From: Planctomycetota bacterium
GTDB lineage: Bacteria > Planctomycetota > Planctomycetia > Planctomycetales > Planctomycetaceae
Length of the DNA: 37,900 bases
Reading direction: 5' to 3'
Assembly: GCA_003670925.1 (NCBI GenBank)
Contig: QWQG01000105.1
Span: forward strand, 1 to 37,900
Position 1 is the first letter of the stretch, and each line of letters opens with the position of its first letter. Both the position numbers and the translations under genes were made by a program. Shown in pieces: positions 1 to 7,497 of this stretch. The notes below the pieces were generated by a model, which worked only from the letters and a program-made list of their open reading frames with translations, made no database searches and was not told where the DNA came from.

Positions 1-57
1 CGCCGGAGTAATGTACTTGGTGCGGATGTCCGTTTCGGTGAGTTGTTTTTTGTTCAT
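1..57 (-). CDS. hsdR: Type I restriction enzyme R subunit, N-terminal fragment (runs off left edge)
   Basis: Read on the minus strand from an ATG at 57, the open frame gives 19 residues, MNKKQLTETDIRTKYITPA, before the window ends. This matches the start I know for type I restriction R (motor/endonuclease) subunits, where a D-I-x-x-K-(Y/F)-I-T-P-A segment precedes an A-G-W-D motif. HsdR uses ATP to translocate DNA and cleaves away from the recognition site, in complex with HsdM and HsdS. Those partners, if present, lie outside the window. No strong ribosome site is seen upstream. The call rests on a short stretch, so another DEAD/DEAH-helicase restriction protein with the same start cannot be excluded. 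Confidence 0.6.
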   Translation of the reverse strand, partial: MNKKQLTETDIRTKYITPA

Positions 58-474
58 GGTGCGAGAGCCAGAACGTAAGGTTGGCGGCGGTTGTCGTCGT
101 GTTGGTATTTGCGTGGAGGCGATGCGGGCAATAGTTCGCGAAACGATCGGAAGCTTTTTGGTTCATCCTGTCGCCGCCAGATGGCACCCCAGGGGCGAAG
201 ATTGTAGCTCAGCCGTGGCCAGATGCTACGCATTGACAGGCAGGGACACGAAATGGAGGCGGACGCATCGGATTTACCGCCACAGATAGCCATTGCCAAC
301 GACAAGCAGAACGACCGGTATAGACAGCGTTTTGTCGTCCGGAGCTGCCGGAGTTACCAGTTATTGCGCGATCGCACCGTCTGATCGAATCGAATGCCGC
401 GGAAGACTGGTTTCGTTTGCCTGAGTGCAGTAATACAATCGGCGAACATCGGGAATTCATTCGGGGGGATTGAT
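58..474. other. Intergenic region upstream of the hsdR fragment
   Basis: About 417 bases lie between the divergent hsdR start and the small gene at 475. Reading frames on both strands are short, rich in Arg/Pro/Ser, and lack ribosome sites, so I take them as chance. The region should hold promoters for both flanking genes, but I could not pick a convincing -35/-10 pair. No tRNA or clear hairpin is visible. Confidence 0.5.
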
Positions 475-696
475 ATGAGCGGCGTTACAGTGGAACTGGA
501 ACTTCCGCAGGACTGGAAGCGTTTTCAAATGCCGGTGGCCTTAAAGGCTCGGCTGAATTCGTTGCTGGATGAGCAGGATAAGACCGGAAAGCTCAGCAAA
601 GCCAAACGTTGGGAAGCTCAGGCGTTGACGGAACTGGTGGATTTGCTTTCCCTGATGAAGCTGCGGGCGGAACGTGCGGGCCTGAACAACCGATGA
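475..696 (+). CDS. Small acidic/helical hypothetical protein (73 aa) in front of an HNH remnant
   Basis: The start chosen is the ATG at 475 because a GGGGGG purine run (463-468) sits at ribosome-site distance. An upstream in-frame ATG at 394 adds 27 residues and lacks such a site. The 73-residue product begins MSGVTVELELPQDW and is then almost entirely predicted helix, rich in Leu, Lys and Glu, ending in a Leu/Arg-rich segment. It has no signal peptide or catalytic motif. Its stop overlaps the start of the next frame (ATGA at 693-696), a translational-coupling arrangement with an HNH-like gene that is now broken. From memory, short proteins of this type precede HNH nucleases in planctomycete genomes and could be a partner or an antitoxin-like factor. 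That link is inference and no function is known. Confidence 0.7.
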   Translation: MSGVTVELELPQDWKRFQMPVALKARLNSLLDEQDKTGKLSKAKRWEAQALTELVDLLSLMKLRAERAGLNNR

Positions 697-761
697 GGCC
701 TCAGATTCCCGTGCGACTGATTCGACAAGTTCGCCAACGGGCGGGCGATGTCTGCGAATAG
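693..761 (+). pseudogene. HNH endonuclease-like gene, truncated after 22 codons
   Basis: An ATG overlapping the previous stop opens a frame reading MRPQIPVRLIRQVRQRAGDV, then Cys-Glu and a TAG stop. The pattern I/V-R-x-x-V-x-x-R-A-x-x-x-C-E is how many small HNH nucleases begin, just before the Cys-x-x-Cys and the H-x-H catalytic core. Neither the second Cys nor any HNH core follows in any of the three forward frames down to about 1100. I read this as a 5' remnant of a formerly coupled nuclease gene, with the rest deleted or replaced. Alternatives are a point nonsense mutation combined with strong decay, or a tiny functional leader peptide. The family assignment is inferred from the N-terminal pattern alone. 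Confidence 0.5.
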
Positions 762-846
762 TCGGGCGATATTCCTGATCCTTTGCCGGTCCTTGAAGTA
801 ACACCTATGGCGAGGGAGTTTGCCTGGGCATCCTCAAGTGGTTGGC

Positions 847-862
847 AAGGTCTGGAGACCTT
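847..862. repeat. Perfect 7-bp inverted repeat (2-nt spacer)
   Basis: AAGGTCT GG AGACCTT is a perfect inverted repeat in a stretch (762-950) without a convincing gene. A related GACCTGGAGGAACC stretch follows at once. No T-run follows on either strand, so an intrinsic terminator is unlikely. It could be part of a dispersed intergenic element or a protein-binding site. Confidence 0.4.
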
Positions 863-950
863 CTTGACCTGGAGGAACCTTGAGCGATTTGGTGATGTAC
901 ATATGTATCGGCATGATGCTGATCGTACTCACGGAGATTTTTGGTCCGCT

Positions 951-1089
951 TTATGTAATAGCGGTCTTCAGATCAATGTGGCCGCTGCTGACTCGCTCGG
1001 CAACGAGTTCCTCGGCAAATCGCTTGACCATCGCGTCGAACGCGGAGAAAGCTTCTGATTTTTTTGTTTGCGGTTTGAGTGCCGTCCAT
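951..1089 (-). pseudogene. Small gene with strong ribosome site, frame broken at an A7 run
   Basis: On the minus strand an ATG at 1089 is preceded by a strong GGAGG (complement of 1095-1099) with 5-nt spacing. The frame runs MDGTQTANKK, then changes to an Arg-rich, unlikely sequence and stops at 973. Skipping one A in the A7 run (1058-1064) instead continues as SEAFSAFDAMVKRFAEELV, a regular amphipathic helix, and on to a TAA at 951-953, giving 45 residues. The strong ribosome site and the sensible shifted frame suggest a real small gene that carries a one-base insertion, a sequencing error, or, less likely, a slippage-dependent product. I do not recognise the family. The small size and charged helix would suit an antitoxin-like or regulatory protein, but that is speculation. 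Confidence 0.45.
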
Positions 1090-1313
1090 GATGTCCTCCG
1101 GGAGAGAAATGACCACGCATCCTGCGATTGTCCCTGAACCTTATAAGATTTCGTCCATTCCTCCTAATGACACTTTTCGCTCATTAACAACCCGCGCAAA
1201 CCGTGTCCTGCACCCGCCCCGTCTGGGGGGTCGATACTGAGATTGCGGCTCAGACTTCCGTACCCTATGCTCAGTCATATGCGAAGGATTTTGCCGAGGG
1301 GTTTTTCCAGAAA

Positions 1314-1748
1314 ATGTGGGCTAAGTTGATTTTTCCAGGAACACTTCTGCCACTGCTGATTCACAGCATCTTTGGTTGTTGCTGGCACCACGTCCATGAC
1401 GCAGGCAAGTTTCAGTCGGCAGGTTCGTCAATCGCCTCACACGTAGGCCACAGTCATGGTGATAATCCGCACAGCCATCATGCTCAATGTCCCGAAGACA
1501 GTGAGCCAATTGTCCCGACGCCATGCCGACACGACAGACCATGTGACGATGTGCGATGTGTGTACATTGAGGCGGAGTTCGTGCGTTTGGAATTTTTCTT
1601 GACGTGGTATGAGCATGTCGCCGCATTGAACGTCGGTGGCATGATGTATCGCAGCCTGCTGTCCACGACGCCCGGCAATCCTAATCAGACGCAAAAGGTG
1701 CTCGCGGTGATGCAGCACTGCGCGCTAAAGCAAGTCTGGGTGGTCTAG
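1314..1748 (+). CDS. His/Cys-rich exported protein at the head of a metal efflux cluster
   Basis: The frame is open from a GTG at 1203, but the ATG at 1314 puts a hydrophobic segment (LIFPGTLLPLLIHSIFGCC) right at the N-terminus, as expected for an export signal or anchor. This gives 144 residues. Directly after it comes WHHVHDAG, then a region dense in His (HVGHSHGD, HSHHAQCP) and Cys (a C-x5-C-x4-C cluster), which look like soft or divalent metal ligands. The C-terminal third is less biased. The gene is followed after 132 bases by adaptor and pump genes of an RND metal exporter on the same strand, so a periplasmic metal buffer or sensor is a reasonable guess. It resembles the short His-rich proteins often found beside Cus/Czc systems (CopL/DUF2946-like), but I cannot place it in a named family. 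The start is uncertain. Confidence 0.65.
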   Translation: MWAKLIFPGTLLPLLIHSIFGCCWHHVHDAGKFQSAGSSIASHVGHSHGDNPHSHHAQCPEDSEPIVPTPCRHDRPCDDVRCVYIEAEFVRLEFFLTWYEHVAALNVGGMMYRSLLSTTPGNPNQTQKVLAVMQHCALKQVWVV

Positions 1749-1880
1749 TACACTGCCGGCCGTCCTGTATGTGATGGTTCGTTGTGACTCTGTTGAATGA
1801 CTATTTTGCAACGTCGTTTCAGAGTCCTCTAGCATTTTTTTTCACCATTTTTTCCGCGTTGCAATCTGAGAGCAACAGTC

Positions 1881-3440
1881 ATGACATCTACAGAAAATAC
1901 TTCACGCTCTAGGTGGCTCTGGGGCATGGGAATCGCAGCCCTGATCCTGATCGGATTCGCAACACGCTCAAAGTGGTGGGAGCCAACTCAGGATTGGGTA
2001 CGCGCCGCAATTTCCAGCAATCGCAAGGTCTCATCATTCGAGAGTCTTGAGCATGGAGTCAACGCGAGCGATAAAGATCCGCATGCTCATGCAGGACATG
2101 ATCAGGGTCTAGGCGAAGGGACGTCTCTGGCATTGTCCGCTCAAGCGCAGGGAAATATTGGTCTCACACCTGACTCTTTGCAGCCGGTCAAACTCGAAAC
2201 ATTTCGGCGTTCCATCACTGTGCCGGGGATAATCGTCGGGCGACCGGGTCGAACCCGCTTAGAAATTTCGACGCCGATGGCTGGTGTAATTACACATGTA
2301 CACGCAGTGCAGGGAGAAGCCGTTGATCCGGGTACCCTGTTATTTGAACTGCGGATTACTGCCGAAGAATTGGTGTCTACACAGACAAATCTGCTGAGGA
2401 CGGTCGGAGATCTGGACGTGGAGAACCGCGAAATCGCGCGCCTTTCTAAAGCCACTGAATCCGGGGCCATCTCGCAAAAGACCTTGCTTGAACGTCAATA
2501 CGCGAAGGAAAAACTGGAGGTCCTCATGAATGCTCAGCGTGAAGCCCTGCGTTTGCATGGACTTTCAGAACGACAGATTGATGACATTACCACGAATCAC
2601 AAACTTTTGCGTGATCTGCAGATCGTGGCTCCCGGACGCGACAGTCACGGCGCAGAAGAATTGAAGTTATCAAGCACGGAGTTGACTCCTGTGTCGCTTG
2701 CGACTAACCAAGGACGACGATTGGTGGATGAGCACGCAGAAGACTTGGAGAGTGCGGGGTACGATGCTTCCGAGTCCCACGATGACTCAAAAATTCCCCT
2801 CATTTTGCAGGAAGTTCTCGTCCATAAGGGAGAAACAGTTACTGCTGGAACAACGCTTGGGGCATTGGCGGACTATTCTGAACTTTACATTGAGGGCCGC
2901 GCTTTTGAACAGGACCAAGAAGTACTGTCAGTGAGTGCGCAGCGAAACTGGAAGATCACGGCCGTGTTTGAAGGAGCCGGGAACTCTGTCAGCCGAATCG
3001 AGAATCTTGATCTGGTCTATGCGGCCAGTGAAATTGATGCGAATACGCGTTCACTGTCATTTTTTGTGCGACTTCCTAACGAAGTTGCACGCGAAGTTCC
3101 CTCGCCAAATGGTCAGCGATTTCTGGACTGGAAATACCGTCCCGGGCAGCGGCTTCAATTATTGGTGCCTGTCGATGAATGGGAAAACCAAATTGTGCTG
3201 CCGGTAGAAGCACTTGCCCGGGAAGGCGCTGAATCATTTGTCTTTCTGCAAAACGGCGACCATTTTGACCGTGTGTCGGTGCGGGTTACGTATCGCGATT
3301 CAGCGCATGTTGTCGTCGCGAATGATGGTTCGGTGTTCCCCGGCGATGTCATCGCACTGCGTGGCGCCCATCAAATGCAGATGGCATTGAAGAACAAATC
3401 GGGCGGTGGTGTGGATCCTCACGCTGGACACAACCATTAG
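1881..3440 (+). CDS. RND efflux periplasmic adaptor (membrane fusion protein), CusB/CzcB-like
   Basis: This 519-residue protein has an N-terminal membrane anchor (about residues 11-30) followed by a His-rich patch (DPHAHAGHDQG, about 65-75). It then shows the usual adaptor layout: a beta strand/lipoyl half with P-G-x-I-x-G-R-P-G-R, 'TPMAGVITHVHAVQGEAVDP', a long helical hairpin (about 165-240), a second lipoyl half (VLVHKGETVTAGTTLGALAD), a beta-barrel and a membrane-proximal domain. The C-terminus is again His-rich (DPHAGHNH). It would bridge the inner-membrane pump to an outer channel and hand metal ions to the pump. The two His-rich ends support a metal substrate. An acidic, His-containing insertion lies about residues 265-305, between hairpin and second lipoyl half. 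Only 11 bases separate it from the pump gene, so the two are surely co-transcribed. Which metal is moved (Cu/Ag versus Zn/Co/Ni) cannot be told. Confidence 0.88.
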   Translation: MTSTENTSRSRWLWGMGIAALILIGFATRSKWWEPTQDWVRAAISSNRKVSSFESLEHGVNASDKDPHAHAGHDQGLGEGTSLALSAQAQGNIGLTPDSLQPVKLETFRRSITVPGIIVGRPGRTRLEISTPMAGVITHVHAVQGEAVDPGTLLFELRITAEELVSTQTNLLRTVGDLDVENREIARLSKATESGAISQKTLLERQYAKEKLEVLMNAQREALRLHGLSERQIDDITTNHKLLRDLQIVAPGRDSHGAEELKLSSTELTPVSLATNQGRRLVDEHAEDLESAGYDASESHDDSKIPLILQEVLVHKGETVTAGTTLGALADYSELYIEGRAFEQDQEVLSVSAQRNWKITAVFEGAGNSVSRIENLDLVYAASEIDANTRSLSFFVRLPNEVAREVPSPNGQRFLDWKYRPGQRLQLLVPVDEWENQIVLPVEALAREGAESFVFLQNGDHFDRVSVRVTYRDSAHVVVANDGSVFPGDVIALRGAHQMQMALKNKSGGGVDPHAGHNH

Positions 3441-3451
3441 AAACGGATGCC

Positions 3452-6400
3452 ATGATGTTGAATTCCATTATTCGATTCGCACTGCGCCAGCGAATCATTG
3501 TGTTGGCGTCTGCTGTCCTCGTAACAGGATACGGAAGTTACGTTGCCTTGCATACGCCGATTGACGTCTTTCCGGACCTGAATCGTCCCCGCGTTGTGGT
3601 GATGACTGAAGCTCCGGGACTCTCACCGGAGGAAGTCGAATCACTGATTACGTTTCCCATCGAAACAGCACTGAATGGTGCCAACGGTGTCGAAGCAGTA
3701 CGTAGTTCGTCAGGCGTCGGAATTTCTGTGATCTATGTCGAGTTCGGTTTCAAGACTGATATTTACAACGATCGCCAAGTTGTCAACGAGCGACTGCAAC
3801 TGTTGCAGGGACGTTTGCCAGATGGTGTGACGCCACAACTCGCCCCGATCTCATCAATCATGGGGCAGATTCTGATGCTGGGGATGTTTAGTGAAGCGGA
3901 CAAGACGGAACCATTGGAGCTCAGAACTCTCGCCGATTGGGTTGTCCGACAACGCCTACTGACGATTCCAGGAGTTGCTCAGGTTTTCACAATGGGCGGT
4001 GGGCGGAAACAATTTCAGATTCTTGTCGATCCGGAAAAGCTTTTGCGTTTCGGTGTTTCCCTGCAGCAGGTCAAGGATGCGGTTGTTAACAGTAATGAGA
4101 ACGCGACGGGCGGTTATTTGGATCAACAGGGGCCAAATGAGTTGCTTGTGAGGGCATTGGGCCGAGTTCAGACAATTGAAGATATCTCGCAAATTGTTGT
4201 CACGATCCGGGAGGGGCGTCCTATCACACTGGCGCAAATTGCGCAAGTCACAGCTGGAGCGCAGAGTAAACGTGGGGACAGTGCGGCTTATGCAAGGGAT
4301 GATCTTCCAGCGGGGGAAATTATTTCGATCGCCCCAGAGTCCTTGCCGCCTTCACCGTCGGCATCGCATTCATCGCTGCTTGCGAGTGGCTGGTCCGGTG
4401 GACCATGTGTCGTCCTGACAATCAATAAGCAACCTGGGGCCGACACTCGTGCGGTGACCGACAACGTATTCAAGGCGATCGAGGATTTGAGTGCCTCGTT
4501 GCCGCAAGACATTCGCGTCATTCCGCTGTATTCGCAGAAATCGTTCATTGATCGTGCCATTGAAAACGTGCTTCTCGCTCTCCGTGACGGCGTGTTTCTC
4601 GTAGCGATCGTTCTAGTGCTGTTTTTAATGAACGTGCGTACGACGTTTATTACCCTGACTGCTATTCCGCTGTCGCTGGTTATTACGGCTCTCGTCTTTG
4701 CGATTAGCGGGATGTCGATCAATACAATGACGCTCGGGGGACTGGCGGTGGCCCTCGGTGAATTGGTCGATGATGCGATCGTCGATGTGGAGAATATCTT
4801 TCGGCGACTCAACGAAAATCGCCAGGCCGCAAATCCTAAACATCCACTACTAGTTGTCTATCAAGCAAGTACAGAAGTTCGTAACTCAATCGTGTTTAGC
4901 ACCATCATCGTGTGCATCGTATTTCTTCCGCTATTCGCCTTAACTGGTATGGAAGGACGTCTATTCGCTCCCCTAGGGATCGCGTACATCGTTTCGATTG
5001 CAGCTTCACTGCTCGTTTCACTCACCGTCACGCCAGCCCTGTCTTATCTGTTATTGGGACATTCAAAGATATCTAAACACGTTGCGGACGGATTTGTGTT
5101 GCTATTTTTCAAACGCATCGCCAGCCGAATCATCCACTTCAGCCTGACATTTCCGCGATTCAACCTGATCATTGTCGCAATTGGTGTCCTGACTTCCGGA
5201 GTCTTTGTCTTGAATTTGGAGCGTGATTTTCTCCCGCCATTCAACGAAGGGTCAATTCAGCTTAATGTGGTCCTCCCACCAGGCACATCGTTGGCCGTAT
5301 CAAATGAAATTGCTGCCAGATGCGAGCGGCGACTCATGCAGGTTACAGACGTTGTGCGTGTCGGTCGAAGAACGGGTCGAGCAGAACTTGACGAACACGC
5401 CGAAGGCGTAAACACCAGTGAATTGATCATAGATCTGAATCCCAGTTCGCATCGTACGCGGGAAGCACAGCTCAACGAAATTCGTGAAGCGATGGCCGAT
5501 ATTCCGGGCGTAGTATCGGCGGTTGAACAACCAATTTCGCACCTAATTTCACACATGCTGTCGGGTGTGAAAGCTCAGATCGGCATTAAAATTTACGGAG
5601 ACGATCTGGATCTATTGAGGCGTAAAGCGCAAGAGATGGAGCAGGCGGTGAAGTCCGTGCCGGGTGTTGCCGATTTGATGCTGGAACCACAGGTCCTGAT
5701 TCCACAATTACGAATCGAATTGCGGCGTGACAAACTGACACTCAATGGCCTGACGGCACGCGATGTCAATCAAGTCATTGAGACAGCACTGAATGGAGTC
5801 GTTGTGTCCGAAGTGCTAGATGGCCAGAGAACGTTTGATCTTGTTGTGCGATTTGATAAACAAGATCGTGAAAATCTCGATGTACTCCGCCGCTTATCAA
5901 TCGAACTTCCCGAAGGTGGATCGGTTCCCCTCGAATCTGTCGCCCGGATTTATGAAGCTGGTGGCCCAAACACGATCAATCGTGAAAATGTGCGTCGCCG
6001 CATTGTGCTGCAATGCAATGTCAGCGACCGAGGCGTAGTGGATGTTGTGACAGACATCCAAAAGAAGTTAGCCCCCATCACGGCCACTTTGCCACCAGGT
6101 TACTTTGTGGAATACGGAGGTCAGTTTCAGAGCCAGAGAGAGGCTAGCCGGATTCTGGGAGTTCTCTTTCTAGTGTCGCTCGTAGGCGTTTTTCTGACGC
6201 TGTTTGTCATGTTTCGCTCCGTCAATTTGAGTCTGCAAGTCATGGCTGCGTTACCGATGGCTTTCATCGGCAGTGTGGCCGCGCTCGTTCTGACAGGTCA
6301 AACGCTCACGATTGCCGCGATGGTCGGCTTTATCTCGCTAGCAGGCATCGCCTCACGCAATGGTATTCTTCTGCTGAACCATTACCTGCATTTGGTCAAA

Positions 6401-6742
6401 TACGAAGGCGAGACGTGGTCACATTCCATGATTATCCGCGCAGGACTTGAACGCCTTGCGCCTGTCCTGATGACCGCATTGACGGCCGGCATCGGACTGG
6501 TTCCCTTAGTGTTGTCCGCGGGTGAACCTGGTAAAGAGATTCTGTACCCTGTCGCGACTGTGATCCTCGGTGGTGTCATCAGTTCCACCCTTCTGGATTT
6601 CTTTGTCCATCCCGCGTTATTTTGGCTATGCGGTTTGAAAGCCGCTCAGAGAGTTGTGAATGAAACAATGCAAGAGATTGAGTTGGTTGAGCCGCATGAA
6701 GATCTTTTGCATGCGCGGCAAGTCCACAATCCATCCCATTGA
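3452..6742 (+). CDS. RND heavy-metal efflux pump, CusA/CzcA family
   Basis: The 1096-residue product has the full RND layout: TM1 at the N-terminus, a porter region opening with PIDVFPDLNRPRVVV and SPEEVESLITFPIE, a TM2-TM6 block (about 365-530), a second porter region, and a TM8-TM12 block at the end. The TM4 segment LGELVDDAIVDVENIFRRL (about 435-453) carries the acidic residues used for proton relay in the family. The enzyme exports cations from periplasm or cytoplasm using the proton gradient, as a trimer with the adaptor encoded 11 bases upstream. Compared with typical CzcA/CusA there is a Ser/Pro-rich insertion of roughly 35 residues (about 280-317) just before the P-x-V-V-L-T-I-x-K-Q-P-G motif. 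Length is a little above the usual 1030-1060. No TolC-like channel gene follows, so the outer component must be encoded elsewhere. Confidence 0.92.
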   Translation: MMLNSIIRFALRQRIIVLASAVLVTGYGSYVALHTPIDVFPDLNRPRVVVMTEAPGLSPEEVESLITFPIETALNGANGVEAVRSSSGVGISVIYVEFGFKTDIYNDRQVVNERLQLLQGRLPDGVTPQLAPISSIMGQILMLGMFSEADKTEPLELRTLADWVVRQRLLTIPGVAQVFTMGGGRKQFQILVDPEKLLRFGVSLQQVKDAVVNSNENATGGYLDQQGPNELLVRALGRVQTIEDISQIVVTIREGRPITLAQIAQVTAGAQSKRGDSAAYARDDLPAGEIISIAPESLPPSPSASHSSLLASGWSGGPCVVLTINKQPGADTRAVTDNVFKAIEDLSASLPQDIRVIPLYSQKSFIDRAIENVLLALRDGVFLVAIVLVLFLMNVRTTFITLTAIPLSLVITALVFAISGMSINTMTLGGLAVALGELVDDAIVDVENIFRRLNENRQAANPKHPLLVVYQASTEVRNSIVFSTIIVCIVFLPLFALTGMEGRLFAPLGIAYIVSIAASLLVSLTVTPALSYLLLGHSKISKHVADGFVLLFFKRIASRIIHFSLTFPRFNLIIVAIGVLTSGVFVLNLERDFLPPFNEGSIQLNVVLPPGTSLAVSNEIAARCERRLMQVTDVVRVGRRTGRAELDEHAEGVNTSELIIDLNPSSHRTREAQLNEIREAMADIPGVVSAVEQPISHLISHMLSGVKAQIGIKIYGDDLDLLRRKAQEMEQAVKSVPGVADLMLEPQVLIPQLRIELRRDKLTLNGLTARDVNQVIETALNGVVVSEVLDGQRTFDLVVRFDKQDRENLDVLRRLSIELPEGGSVPLESVARIYEAGGPNTINRENVRRRIVLQCNVSDRGVVDVVTDIQKKLAPITATLPPGYFVEYGGQFQSQREASRILGVLFLVSLVGVFLTLFVMFRSVNLSLQVMAALPMAFIGSVAALVLTGQTLTIAAMVGFISLAGIASRNGILLLNHYLHLVKYEGETWSHSMIIRAGLERLAPVLMTALTAGIGLVPLVLSAGEPGKEILYPVATVILGGVISSTLLDFFVHPALFWLCGLKAAQRVVNETMQEIELVEPHEDLLHARQVHNPSH

Positions 6743-6832
6743 GAAACATTGGCTTCGGATGTCATTTATTTTGTGATCAGCAAAGCCAACAATCTTAATC
6801 CCCTATTCTCGATTTCTTTTGAGGTATCTTTT

Positions 6833-7390
6833 ATGAAGTATTTTCAATTCGCGTTTCATGCCTGTCGCGTTGTTTGTCTGCCGGTGGCTGGCCTGAGCGC
6901 CTTGTGTCTCGCGGGATGCAGTGAGATGGGTTCTGTCCCGTCGCCCAATACTCGAGTCTCACCCGTGGTAACGGATGGCCCACCTCTATCTGATCTAAAC
7001 GCCGAGCACGCTCATGCCAGTGAGGGGCCGCACCACGGATCTCTAGTGGAACTTGGAAATGAAGAGTTTCACGCGGAAGTTGTGCACGGAGAAAGTGGCC
7101 GCGTATCCGTATATATTCTCGACAGTGCCGCACAAAATACTGTTCCCATCGACGCCACAGAACTGACGATCAATATTACCCACAATGGCAAAGCCGAACA
7201 ATTTAAGCTGCCAGCCGAACGCGATGCTACCGACCCGGAAGGCAAGTCTTCACAATTTTCACTCAAGGATGAAGAACTCGCGAAAGATCTGGACAGTCAC
7301 GCTGCCTCAGTAAGGCTAGTGGTCATGATCAATGGCAAGTCTTACTCCGGCAAGATCGCACACGCTCACGATGCGGACCACAAACACTAA
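6833..7390 (+). CDS. His-rich lipoprotein of the efflux cluster
   Basis: The ATG at 6833 was chosen over an open upstream extension (from 6749) because a GAGG ribosome site lies about 8 bases before it and because it places a lipoprotein signal at the N-terminus. The signal has a basic start, a hydrophobic core and lipobox L-A-G-C with the lipidated Cys at residue 29. The 185-residue product then shows a His-rich stretch (AEHAHASEGPHHG), a central beta-rich part of about 100 residues, and a His/Asp-rich end (KIAHAHDADHKH). The clustering at both ends resembles the adaptor protein encoded upstream. It lies 90 bases after the pump gene on the same strand, so it likely belongs to the same transcript and may bind or buffer metal in the periplasm. 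I do not recognise a named family. Confidence 0.75.
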   Translation: MKYFQFAFHACRVVCLPVAGLSALCLAGCSEMGSVPSPNTRVSPVVTDGPPLSDLNAEHAHASEGPHHGSLVELGNEEFHAEVVHGESGRVSVYILDSAAQNTVPIDATELTINITHNGKAEQFKLPAERDATDPEGKSSQFSLKDEELAKDLDSHAASVRLVVMINGKSYSGKIAHAHDADHKH

Positions 7391-7497
7391 ACATACCCTA
7401 TATCAAGGGCAGCCCACGGCATGTAGATTTTTCGGCTGTGGTGCTAACTTCACCGCGCCCGCACCAGACATTAGTGAGTTTTCTAGCGCTTGAAGTT

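Noticed and set aside
783-1137. Two plus-strand frames (91 and 85 codons)
   Set aside because: They oppose the minus-strand frame with a strong ribosome site, and neither shows a domain.
4288-4812. 174-codon minus-strand frame inside the RND pump gene
   Set aside because: It lies opposite a clear pump gene, has Ser/Arg/Thr-rich composition and matches no family.
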